Assembly: GCA_025060055.1 (NCBI GenBank)
Contig: JANXCK010000131.1
Location: 1 to 6,268, forward strand
DNA from: Fimbriimonadales bacterium
GTDB taxonomy: Bacteria; Armatimonadota; Fimbriimonadia; Fimbriimonadales; GBS-DC
Length of the DNA: 6,268 nt
Reading direction: 5' to 3'
The first letter of the stretch is position 1; every line of letters begins with the position of its first letter. Position numbers and translations under genes: made by a program. Shown piece by piece: positions 1 through 4,992 of the stretch. The notes below the pieces were generated by a model. The model saw only the letters and a program-made list of their open reading frames with translations. It did not search any database and had not been told where the DNA came from.

Positions 1-464
1 TTGTCCCACTCGCCCAGTAAGCCGAGCCGTTCGAACTGCTCGCGCTGCACCTGCACATAGTGCGCGGCGTATTCGCGGCAGGCGCGGCGCAAGGTGATTT
101 TGTCAGGTGTCTCGCCCCGCTCCATGAACTGCTTTGCAACTGCGTTCTCAATAGGCAAACCGTGATTGTCCCAGCCGGGCACATAGGGGGTACGATAGCC
201 CCGCATCGCGTAGGAGCGCACCACGATGTCCTTGAGCGTCTTATTCAGCGCGTGCCCAATATGGATGTCGCCGTTGGAGTAAGGCGGTCCATCATGCAGA
301 ATGTAGTCGCCGTTGGGAGCAGGTTTTTGCAGTAGGCGGTGATACAGGTCGATCTCGCGCCAGAAGGCTTGCCAGCGCGGCTCTTGCTCTGGCAGGTTTG
401 CCCGCATAGGGATAGTGAACTCGTCCTTCGGCAGATGCAGCGTGTCCCGATAGTTGCGCGCCAT
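1..464 (-). CDS. ileS: Isoleucyl-tRNA synthetase, N-terminal part (cut by left edge)
   Basis: Class I aminoacyl-tRNA synthetase that activates isoleucine with ATP and charges tRNA-Ile in the cytoplasm. The visible 154 residues match the IleRS N-terminus. They run from MARNYRDTLHLPKDEF, through the ATP-binding signature DGPPYSNGDIHIGHALNK with HIGH at residues 68-71, to GWDNHGLPIENAV at about 97-109. The last block is the IleRS form of the motif shared with ValRS and LeuRS; the usual IleRS residue before HG is Cys, here Asn. A full enzyme is about 900-1050 residues, so most of the gene lies beyond position 1. The ATG at 464 is chosen because it gives the standard short N-terminus. No Shine-Dalgarno precedes it, and a TATAAT box ends only 11 nt upstream, which points to a leaderless message. 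The family call is secure; the leaderless start is inferred. Confidence 0.96.
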   Translation of the reverse strand, partial: MARNYRDTLHLPKDEFTIPMRANLPEQEPRWQAFWREIDLYHRLLQKPAPNGDYILHDGPPYSNGDIHIGHALNKTLKDIVVRSYAMRGYRTPYVPGWDNHGLPIENAVAKQFMERGETPDKITLRRACREYAAHYVQVQREQFERLGLLGEWD

Positions 465-475
465 ACGCGGGAAAG

Positions 476-481
476 ATTATA
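476..481 (-). promoter_or_regulatory. ileS -10 box (TATAAT), probably giving a leaderless mRNA
   Basis: Read on the minus strand this is a perfect TATAAT. Eleven bases separate it from the ileS ATG, so transcription starting 6-8 nt downstream would leave a leader of about 3-5 nt. No good -35 hexamer is seen; the expected position falls in the edge of the palindrome at 500-546. Confidence 0.6.
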
Positions 482-499
482 CCTACCTGAGGTACCCTA

Positions 500-546
500 A
501 CCCTCTTGCCCCCTCTCCCTATGGGAGAGGGGCTGGGGGTGAGGGT
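500..546. repeat. Palindromic CCCTCTCCC/GGGAGAGGG repeat
   Basis: CCCCTCTCCC (510-519) and GGGAGAGGGG (523-532) form a 10-bp stem around a 3-nt TAT loop. An outer pair, ACCCTC (500-505) and GAGGGT (541-546), extends the symmetry. Palindromes of this wording recur in many bacterial genomes as short interspersed repeats. It sits just upstream of the ileS promoter and might act on transcription there, but nothing proves a function. The plus-strand reading frame across it (506-709) is not a gene. Confidence 0.75.
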
Positions 547-572
547 ACTGTGGCACTTGAAACCCCGATTGG

Positions 573-706
573 TAAGTGCTTCCAACTGGAAATCGTCTTT
601 TTTTGCAGGGCAGGTTAGGAACCTGCCCCTACCCCAAATACCCTGTAGGGGCGCGTCCCCGACGCGCCCAAAACGAGACGGTTGCACCTGTGAGGCACTT
701 ATTAGA
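573..706. repeat. 134-bp interspersed element, copy 1 (upstream of upp)
   Basis: Nearly identical to 1853-1987: by eye the two differ at two substitutions (G588 versus T1868, and G versus A in the segment after CGAGACG) plus a small change in the T-rich tract. The ends are inverted: TAAGTGCTTC on the left, and TAAGTGCCTC on the right when read on the other strand, as in a MITE. Inside are two tight hairpins: GGGCAGGTT/AACCTGCCC (608-628, loop AGG) and GGGCGCGTC/GACGCGCCC (649-669, loop CCC). No target-site duplication is obvious. There is no coding capacity. It ends 55 bp before the upp start codon. Confidence 0.85.
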
Positions 707-739
707 TAGCGATGGAGTGCTGGTCGGTCGCAAACGGGG

Positions 740-745
740 TAAAAT
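740..745 (+). promoter_or_regulatory. Putative upp -10 box (TAAAAT)
   Basis: TAAAAT lies 16 nt upstream of the upp ATG, implying a leader of only about 9 nt. The intervening bases contain no Shine-Dalgarno sequence. No convincing -35 hexamer is visible. Confidence 0.4.
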
Positions 746-761
746 CCTGTAAGCAACACGC

Positions 762-1388
762 ATGCAGATTGAGGTGGTACAGCATCCGCTGGTAAAGCAT
801 ATTCTGACGCGCCTGCGCGACGAATTCACAGAACCAGCGCAGTTCCGTGCGCTGGCTCGACAACTTACCTTCCTGCTGGCAATCGAAGCGACGCGCGACC
901 TGCCCTTGCGTGAGCAGACGGTGCAGACGCCATTAGAGCCGACACAGGGCTACGCACTGGCGCAGCCGATTGTCGCCGTGCCCATTCTGCGGGCAGGGCT
1001 GGGAATGCTGGAAGCGATTACCGAGCTGTTTACCGAAGTGCGTGTGGGCTACATCGGGCTGGAACGCGATGAGCAAACCGCCGTCGCGCGAGCGTATTAC
1101 TGCAAACTGCCCCCGATGGAAGAGAGCCGCGTGCTGCTGTTAGACCCGATGTTGGCAACTGGCGGCTCGGCGGCGCAAGCGGTGGAGGTGCTGCTGAACG
1201 CAGGCGCGCGCGACATCGTGCATATCTGCGTGGTGGCAGCGCCTGAAGGCGTGCAACGGCTGAATGAGCAGTTCCCACAGGTGCGGATTGTCGCCGCCTC
1301 TTTAGATCGTGGGCTGAACGACCGAAAATTCATCGTGCCTGGCTTGGGCGATTTCGGCGATCGGCTCTACGGCACTGGGGCGCGGTAG
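762..1388 (+). CDS. upp: Uracil phosphoribosyltransferase
   Basis: Converts uracil plus PRPP to UMP and pyrophosphate in the pyrimidine salvage pathway; cytoplasmic. The 208-residue product has the same length as E. coli Upp and starts at the same point. Visible signatures are VPILRAGLGM (73-82), the PRPP-binding loop LLLDPMLATGGSA (about 125-137), the APEGV segment (160-164), and the uracil-binding C-terminal block IVPGLGDFGDRLYGT (191-205), where F replaces the usual Ala. All key regions are intact. No Shine-Dalgarno precedes the ATG; a TAAAAT box 16 nt upstream suggests a very short leader. It appears to be a single-gene transcript, with no permease or pyrimidine gene beside it. The first copy of the 134-bp element lies directly upstream. 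No plus-strand T-tailed terminator follows; the hairpin at 1437-1460 has its T-run on the other strand. Confidence 0.97.
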   Translation: MQIEVVQHPLVKHILTRLRDEFTEPAQFRALARQLTFLLAIEATRDLPLREQTVQTPLEPTQGYALAQPIVAVPILRAGLGMLEAITELFTEVRVGYIGLERDEQTAVARAYYCKLPPMEESRVLLLDPMLATGGSAAQAVEVLLNAGARDIVHICVVAAPEGVQRLNEQFPQVRIVAASLDRGLNDRKFIVPGLGDFGDRLYGTGAR

Positions 1389-1431
1389 TCTTCAGCGGCT
1401 TAGGTGGCTTCTCCGAGCTGGTGCGGAAGCG

Positions 1432-1460
1432 AAAAAGGGCTAACCCAACGGGGTTAGCCC
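1432..1460 (-). terminator. Rho-independent terminator facing leftward
   Basis: A perfect 10-bp stem, GGGCTAACCC (1437-1446) with GGGTTAGCCC (1451-1460), encloses a 4-nt loop. On the minus strand it is followed directly by TTTTT (1436-1432), the canonical intrinsic terminator layout. On the plus strand only an A-run precedes it and no T-run follows, so it could at most weakly serve upp. Its orientation implies a minus-strand transcript coming from the right. Confidence 0.75.
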
Positions 1461-1523
1461 GAAATCGGGGCGGGACCTCCGTGTCCCAGATGCTTCGTAG
1501 AGGTGGCCTACGGTACCCTCCAC
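1440..1523 (-). CDS. Possible 27-residue small protein, GTG start
   Basis: Not recognised. The frame opens with GTG at 1523, 9 nt after a full AGGAGG (1533-1538), and ends with TAG inside the terminator stem. The peptide begins VEGTVGHLYEASG, continues through an Arg-rich TRRSRP stretch at about 14-19, and ends in GLTPLG. It has no membrane segment or signal peptide. In its favour: promoter, ribosome site, short ORF and terminator fit together without wasted bases. Against it: the length is within chance, the codons are unremarkable, and the same bases also form RNA hairpins. The SD lies in a hairpin loop, so translation could be conditional. Treat as a hypothesis. Confidence 0.25.
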   Translation of the reverse strand: MEGTVGHLYEASGTRRSRPDFGLTPLG

Positions 1524-1550
1524 AAAGGTCGTCCTCCTGACAACACCTCA

Positions 1551-1580
1551 TGTATACCCGATGCCGTCCGAGTTTGTCAA
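1551..1580 (-). promoter_or_regulatory. Leftward promoter TTGACA-18-TATACA
   Basis: On the minus strand TTGACA (1580-1575) matches the -35 consensus completely. Eighteen bases downstream is TATACA (1556-1551), a 4-of-6 match to the -10 box. The predicted start, about 1544, feeds the AGGAGG/GTG frame and the terminator at 1432-1460. There is no other minus-strand gene for it to serve. Confidence 0.5.
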
Positions 1581-1640
1581 GGTCGACATTTGTCTACCCT
1601 GAGATGGGTTTTATCAGCGAATGTCTGAGAGGTTCTAACG

Positions 1641-1693
1641 CGTCGCGTTGGCGTCCGTGCCACAGCGCGGCGGCGTCTCTTGCCAACGCGACG
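1641..1693. repeat. 12-bp inverted repeat, 29-nt spacer
   Basis: CGTCGCGTTGGC (1641-1652) is perfectly complementary to GCCAACGCGACG (1682-1693). The spacer contains the word GTCCGTGCCAC (1653-1663), which recurs in the gap after the aldehyde dehydrogenase. No gene covers it. Confidence 0.75.
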
Positions 1694-1719
1694 AGATGAC
1701 GGCATCCTATCCTGTCATC

Positions 1720-1743
1720 AGCGACGACAGGAAAGTCGTCGCT
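1720..1743. repeat. 9-bp hairpin with AGGAAA loop
   Basis: AGCGACGAC (1720-1728) pairs with GTCGTCGCT (1735-1743) around AGGAAA. The design resembles the hairpin at 5000-5023, which on the minus strand reads GGCGACGCC-ACGAAA-GGCGTCGCC. Both are probably intergenic palindromic repeats of one class. Confidence 0.7.
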
Positions 1744-1749
1744 CCAACA

Positions 1750-1825
1750 GGTACGACGGCAAGATGCCCTCGCTAGTCGAGGGCGAGGACACCTTCGTAC
1801 CGTGTGTCGCCGTCAGCAAGATGCC
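1750..1825. repeat. Nested inverted repeats plus a 10-bp direct repeat
   Basis: GGTACGA (1750-1756) pairs with TCGTACC (1795-1801). Inside it GCCCTCG (1766-1772) pairs with CGAGGGC (1778-1784) around a 5-nt loop. GCAAGATGCC occurs at 1759-1768 and again at 1816-1825. The stretch is read through by the dehydrogenase frame but is not part of that protein. Confidence 0.65.
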
Positions 1826-1852
1826 AGCGCCACGAAAGCCCGCTTGTATTCC

Positions 1853-1987
1853 TAAGTGCTTCCAACTTGAAATCGTTTCTTTTCTGCAGGGCAGGTTAGG
1901 AACCTGCCCCTACCCCAAATACCCTGTAGGGGCGCGTCCCCGACGCGCCCAAAACGAGACGATTGCACCTGTGAGGCACTTATTAGA
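1853..1987. repeat. 134-bp interspersed element, copy 2 (upstream of aldehyde dehydrogenase)
   Basis: Same orientation and boundaries as 573-706, with the same inverted ends and the same two internal hairpins. It is 1 nt longer because of the T-rich tract. The similarity stops sharply at TAAGTGC on the left and TTAGA on the right. It ends 79 bp before the dehydrogenase ATG. The frame of the downstream gene stays open across it, which could mislead start calling. Confidence 0.85.
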
Positions 1988-2056
1988 GGGCAACCCCTCA
2001 CTCGGCAACCTCAGAAAATATAGGAGATGTGCCGTTTGCCTCGAACATGCCATGTT

Positions 2057-2061
2057 GGAGG
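2057..2061 (+). promoter_or_regulatory. Shine-Dalgarno GGAGG deciding the dehydrogenase start
   Basis: GGAGG stands 5 nt before the ATG at 2067. This supports that ATG over the in-frame ATG at 2052 and over the long upstream extension back to 1680. Confidence 0.75.
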
Positions 2062-2066
2062 CAGCG

Positions 2067-3533
2067 ATGCAGAATTACGGGCTTTACATCGACGGTGAAT
2101 GGGTTGTCGGCGCAGAGCGGTACGAAGTGCGCAACCCTGCGAACGGCGAAGTGATTGCCACCTGCGCGGTAGCAGGCGAGGCAGAGCTGAACGCAGCAGT
2201 CGAGGCAGCGAACCGCGCCTTTCTCGATTGGGCAGCGCGTTCGTATGAGGAGCGCGGCGGGATTCTGCGTGCCGTGGCTAAGGGCATTCAAGCCCGTTAT
2301 GAAGAGTTTGCGCTTATCGAATCGCAGGAAACGGGTCGCTGCATTCGCGAGACGATGGCGCACGATGTGCCTGCCACCGTTGCTGTGTTCGAATACTTCG
2401 CAGGGATTGCCCCCGCCACTTTGGGCGAGACGATCCCCGTGCCGGGAATGTACCTGAACTACACGCGGCGCGAGCCGTACGGCGTGGTAGGCGCGATTAC
2501 TCCGTGGAACTTCCCGCTGTGGCTGGCGGCAATTAGGATTGCGCCTGCGCTTGCTGTAGGCAACACGATGGTTCTCAAGCCCGCGCCGACGACACCTCTG
2601 ACCGCGCTAATGCTGGCAGAGGTGATGCACCAGGCGGGCGTGCCTGCAGGCGTGTTCAATGTGCTGACCGACCCAACGCCTGCCACGCTGGGCGACCTGC
2701 TTACCAAGCACCCAAAGGTTCACAAAATCTCGTTCACAGGCTCGACGGGCGTGGGCGTGCGCGTGATGCAGAACGCCGCCACGCACATCGCGCCCGTCTC
2801 GCTGGAGCTGGGGGGCAAGTCGCCGTTCGTGGTGTTTGCCGACGCCGACTTCGAGCGCGCTCTGGCGCACGCGCTGCTGGCGAACTACTTTGCGCAAGGG
2901 CAGATGTGTACCGCTGCAACGCGAATCTTTGTGGAAAAGCCGATTTTCGAGCGGTTTCGCGACGCCTTCGTCGCCCGCGCCCGACGCCTGCAGATAGGCG
3001 ACCCCCTCGATCCGACCACCGAGTTCGCAACGTTGCACAAGCGCGAGCAGCTCGAAAAGACCGAGTTCTATGTGCGCACTGCCGTTGAGGAAGGCGCGAA
3101 GGTACTTACGGGCGGCAAGCGCATTACCGAGCCGCCCTTCGACAAAGGCTTCTACTTCCAGCCGACCGTGCTGGAGGAGGTGCAACCCACTATGCGCGTC
3201 GCCTGCGACGAGATTTTCGGTCCTGTGGCGATGCTGATGCCGTTCGAGGGCGAAGAGCAGGCAGTTCAGCTGGCAAACATGACCGACTACGGGCTGGCAG
3301 CGGGCGTGTGGACTCAGGATATCGGTAAGGCGCTGCGCGTGGCGCACCAAATCCAAGCGGGCAAAGTCTGGATTAACTGCTACAACATGATTCCGCCCCA
3401 AGCGCCCTACGGCGGCTACAAGCTCAGTGGCTTCGGGCGCGAGCTGGGGCTACACTGCCTGCTCGAACTCTACACCCAAGTCAAAAACGTGCAGATCGAT
3501 CTCAGCCCTGACTACTTCGAGTGGTTCGGTTAG
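2067..3533 (+). CDS. NAD(P)-dependent aldehyde dehydrogenase, betaine-aldehyde-dehydrogenase-like
   Basis: ALDH superfamily enzyme that oxidises an aldehyde to the acid with NAD(P)+; cytoplasmic. The 488-residue product has the usual family length of about 480-500. Key residues are present: oxyanion Asn148 in TPWNFP, Lys171 in VLKPAP for cofactor binding, the Rossmann turn FTGSTGVG (223-230), the general-base Glu247 in LELGGK, the nucleophile Cys281 in GQMCTAATR, and Glu382 in EIFGPV. The C-terminal APYGGYKLSGFGRELG (446-461) resembles betaine and gamma-aminobutyraldehyde dehydrogenases, but no choline or polyamine gene is nearby, so the substrate is open. The start is set by GGAGG 5 nt upstream and by typical N-terminal wording (YIDGEWV). 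The 129 extra codons in frame upstream run through repeats and are not protein. It stands alone between two repeat clusters. Confidence 0.94.
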   Translation: MQNYGLYIDGEWVVGAERYEVRNPANGEVIATCAVAGEAELNAAVEAANRAFLDWAARSYEERGGILRAVAKGIQARYEEFALIESQETGRCIRETMAHDVPATVAVFEYFAGIAPATLGETIPVPGMYLNYTRREPYGVVGAITPWNFPLWLAAIRIAPALAVGNTMVLKPAPTTPLTALMLAEVMHQAGVPAGVFNVLTDPTPATLGDLLTKHPKVHKISFTGSTGVGVRVMQNAATHIAPVSLELGGKSPFVVFADADFERALAHALLANYFAQGQMCTAATRIFVEKPIFERFRDAFVARARRLQIGDPLDPTTEFATLHKREQLEKTEFYVRTAVEEGAKVLTGGKRITEPPFDKGFYFQPTVLEEVQPTMRVACDEIFGPVAMLMPFEGEEQAVQLANMTDYGLAAGVWTQDIGKALRVAHQIQAGKVWINCYNMIPPQAPYGGYKLSGFGRELGLHCLLELYTQVKNVQIDLSPDYFEWFG

Positions 3534-3551
3534 GGAGCGTTAGCGACGGTA

Positions 3552-3734
3552 CACGGACTTCCAGTCCGTGCCACCAAGTGGCTTGGGCGTTTTGCCCCAG
3601 CACAGCGTGGCTTGGACAGTCGTGTCCAAGCAACAGCACACGGACAAGACTGTCCGTGCCACAGGCGCGTCAGCGTTTCGCCGACGCCATGAGAAAAAAA
3701 CGCCTTGTCCTGAACCGTCGCTTGGCAGGACAAG
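3552..3734. repeat. Cluster of five hairpins downstream of the dehydrogenase
   Basis: Fills most of the 228-bp gap; no gene is seen. In order: CACGGAC/GTCCGTG (3552-3570), GCCAC/GTGGC (3570-3582), CTTGGACA/TGTCCAAG (3611-3630), CACGGACA/TGTCCGTG (3639-3658), and CTTGTCCTG/CAGGACAAG (3704-3734, 13-nt loop). The word GTCCGTGCCAC occurs at 3564-3574 and 3652-3662. On the minus strand the last hairpin is followed, after GCG, by seven T (3700-3694), a terminator-like layout with no known minus-strand gene behind it. The first hairpins could slow transcription leaving the dehydrogenase but have no plus-strand T-run. Confidence 0.75.
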
Positions 3735-3761
3735 CCCGCGTTGCTGCGAATAGACCCGGCT

Positions 3762-4250
3762 ATGCGGATTGGCATTCTCTCGGATACTCACGACCATCTG
3801 GAGAACCTCCGTCGTGCGGTGGATGCGCTCAACGACCTGCAGGTGGAATTGGTGTTGCACGCGGGCGATTATGTCGCGCCGTTCGTGGTGAACGAGTTGG
3901 CGCGCCTTAAATGCCGCGTGCAGGGGATTTTTGGCAACAACGACGGCGAACGGTTAGGGCTTGCCAAACGGCTCAGCGAGGTAGGGCAGGTGCAAGTGCA
4001 ACCACTCTTCCTGCAACTCGAAGGTTGCCGAATCGCGATGGTGCATGAGCCAGAACCTGTAGAGGCGTTTGCACGGAGCGGTTTGTACGACCTTGTTGTG
4101 TACGGGCATACTCATCAGCAGGAACTGCGCACAGTGGATGCGTGTCTTGTGATAAATCCCGGCGAGGTGTGTGGCTGGCTCACGGGCAAGGCGACCTGCG
4201 CTGTCGTGGCTCTGCCAGAGCGCACGGTGGAGATCATTCCGTTGCGTTAG
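3762..4250 (+). CDS. MJ0936/YfcE-type metallophosphoesterase
   Basis: Small calcineurin-like phosphoesterase that hydrolyses phosphodiesters with a dinuclear metal centre; the physiological substrate is unknown for most members. The 162-residue product matches the family length of about 160-180. All metal-binding blocks are visible: SDTH (D8, H10), HAGD (D36), GNND (58-61), VH (H95) and GHTH (115-118). The NPGEVCGWLTGK stretch near the C-terminus (132-143) is closer to archaeal MJ0936 than to E. coli YfcE, which has NPGS. The ATG at 3762 is preferred over the in-frame TTG at 3741 because it places the first beta strand, MRIGILSDTH, at the N-terminus as in relatives. No Shine-Dalgarno is seen before it. 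It stands alone after a repeat cluster and converges on the gene at 4413-4808. Confidence 0.92.
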   Translation: MRIGILSDTHDHLENLRRAVDALNDLQVELVLHAGDYVAPFVVNELARLKCRVQGIFGNNDGERLGLAKRLSEVGQVQVQPLFLQLEGCRIAMVHEPEPVEAFARSGLYDLVVYGHTHQQELRTVDACLVINPGEVCGWLTGKATCAVVALPERTVEIIPLR

Positions 4251-4322
4251 GGGCTGCCACTCAACCTGAAGCGGTCTGCTGGGGCGGAGGATGCTCGAAA
4301 AATCGTGCCCGCCGATTAGAAA

Positions 4323-4346
4323 GGCACGGACGCGAATGTCCGTGCC
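4323..4346. terminator. Hairpin between convergent genes, possible weak bidirectional terminator
   Basis: GGCACGGAC (4323-4331) pairs with GTCCGTGCC (4338-4346), a 9-bp stem with a 6-nt loop. ATTT follows on the plus strand and TTTCT on the minus strand, so either flanking gene could use it, though neither T-run is strong. Its arm shares the GTCCGTGCC word with the hairpins at 3552-3662. Confidence 0.45.
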
Positions 4347-4356
4347 ATTTCGGCGA

Positions 4357-4401
4357 GACGCCGACGCTACCTACGAGCGCACTGGCAGCAGCGTCGGCGT
4401 C
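4357..4401. repeat. 12-bp inverted repeat
   Basis: GACGCCGACGCT (4357-4368) and AGCGTCGGCGTC (4390-4401) are perfectly complementary with 21 nt between them. It lies 11 bp past the stop of the minus-strand gene at 4413-4808. The 162-bp gap around it contains no gene. Confidence 0.7.
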
Positions 4402-4412
4402 ATGATAGGCTG

Positions 4413-4808
4413 TTAGGCAGCCTCGATGTTGTACTGGTTCAGGAGTGTGCGAATCTGGTTGTAGAACTCGGACGGGGTCGTGTTGTTCCAGATGATGTAG
4501 CCTGAGGCACCTGTTTCACGCTGCCACTGGGACGCTTGCGAGGCATACTGACTGGGCACAATCAGGAAGAACGGAATCTGCGGGGAGCGACTGCGAATCT
4601 GGTTCACGAAGGTCTGCGCGTTGAAGTTATCGATCTGACCAGTCGGGGAAGCCCAGAAGACAAACACCGCACTCCAATTGCCGTTCTGGAACTCGTTCAC
4701 CGTGCGCGTCGTGTCAGGGGTCGTGCTTACATACCAGTTGGTCGGCGTCGTCGCATCGAAAGAGCGGGTCAGCTCTGTACCGCCTGTCGCAAAGAACACC
4801 TGTCTCAT
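4413..4808 (-). CDS. Hypothetical protein, probable degenerate CheY-like receiver fold
   Basis: Not matched to a named family. The 131 residues follow the order of a response-regulator receiver. There is a first strand RQVFFAT (2-8), a hydrophobic strand SAVFVFWASPTG (46-57) where receivers have the phospho-Asp, a helix NAQTFVNQIRSRSPQ (63-77), a strand IPFFLIVPS (78-86), then GASGYIIWNN (100-109) and a last helix TPSEFYNQIRTLLNQY (111-126). The phospho-Asp position reads Phe51, and the conserved Lys after GYL reads Trp107, so phosphorylation is unlikely. Composition is odd: no Lys, Cys or His, and 52 of 131 residues are Ser, Thr, Asn or Gln. An AAGGAGGA site (4817-4824) stands 8 nt before the ATG. 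No signal peptide or membrane segment is seen. The ORF is solid; the fold is inferred by eye. Confidence 0.85.
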   Translation of the reverse strand: MRQVFFATGGTELTRSFDATTPTNWYVSTTPDTTRTVNEFQNGNWSAVFVFWASPTGQIDNFNAQTFVNQIRSRSPQIPFFLIVPSQYASQASQWQRETGASGYIIWNNTTPSEFYNQIRTLLNQYNIEAA

Positions 4809-4816
4809 CGGTTCAG

Positions 4817-4824
4817 TCCTCCTT
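4817..4824 (-). promoter_or_regulatory. Strong Shine-Dalgarno AAGGAGGA
   Basis: On the minus strand AAGGAGGA lies 8 nt before the ATG at 4808. It is the longest anti-SD match in the window and suggests high translation of the receiver-like protein. A GATAAT at 4859-4864 could be its -10 box, but no -35 is evident. Confidence 0.7.
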
Positions 4825-4992
4825 CAATCGGTTTGGTTGCGCGCGCGAACCTGAAAGGATTATCGGCAGGTGGCGGCGAAATCTTGAGTCCTTGAGGGGC
4901 GAATTGGCTTTTTTGCTCGCAATTCACCTCTCTGGTGAGAGCATTCGGTTATGCTGCGTGGGGTGTAGTGGTTGGTGCGACGGCATTCGCGC

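Larger units (their letters stand above)
1432..1544 (-). ncRNA. Candidate small transcript (sRNA or mini-mRNA) between upp and the dehydrogenase
   Basis: The start is estimated from the promoter at 1551-1580 and the end from the T-run of the terminator, giving about 113 nt. Read 5' to 3', the predicted RNA contains a hairpin GTTGTC-AGGAG-GACGAC (1544-1528, one G-U pair) whose loop exposes most of an AGGAGG motif. It then has CGTAG/CTACG, GGGAC/GTCCC and CCCG/CGGG stems, and finally the terminator. It does not show the conserved SRP RNA core. It could be a regulatory RNA, a leader for the 27-codon ORF inside it, or a decayed remnant. No family was recognised. Confidence 0.35.

Noticed and set aside
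506..709. 67-codon plus-strand frame upstream of upp
   Set aside because: It is made of the palindrome and repeat element copy 1; its apparent peptide is translated repeat.
1437..1460. Terminator of upp
   Set aside because: The hairpin is perfect but the T-run is only on the minus strand; on the plus strand GAAATCGG follows, so it is assigned leftward.
1432..1544. Small signal recognition particle RNA
   Set aside because: The conserved GGUCAGG/GGAAGG/AGCAGCC core of SRP RNA is absent.
1641..1987. CRISPR array
   Set aside because: The repeats are inverted and of unequal type, not evenly spaced direct repeats with unique spacers, and no cas gene is present.
1680..2066. 129-codon N-terminal extension of the dehydrogenase
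   Set aside because: It reads through hairpins and element copy 2, lacks ALDH similarity, and the SD-led ATG at 2067 gives the normal length.
2607..3401. 264-codon open frame on the minus strand
   Set aside because: It lies wholly inside the aldehyde dehydrogenase gene, is His/Arg/Leu-rich as expected for the complement of a high-GC gene, and resembles no family.
4536..4895. 119-codon plus-strand frame opposite the receiver-like gene
   Set aside because: It is the complement of the minus-strand gene, which has a strong Shine-Dalgarno; the plus frame has none and no recognisable domain.
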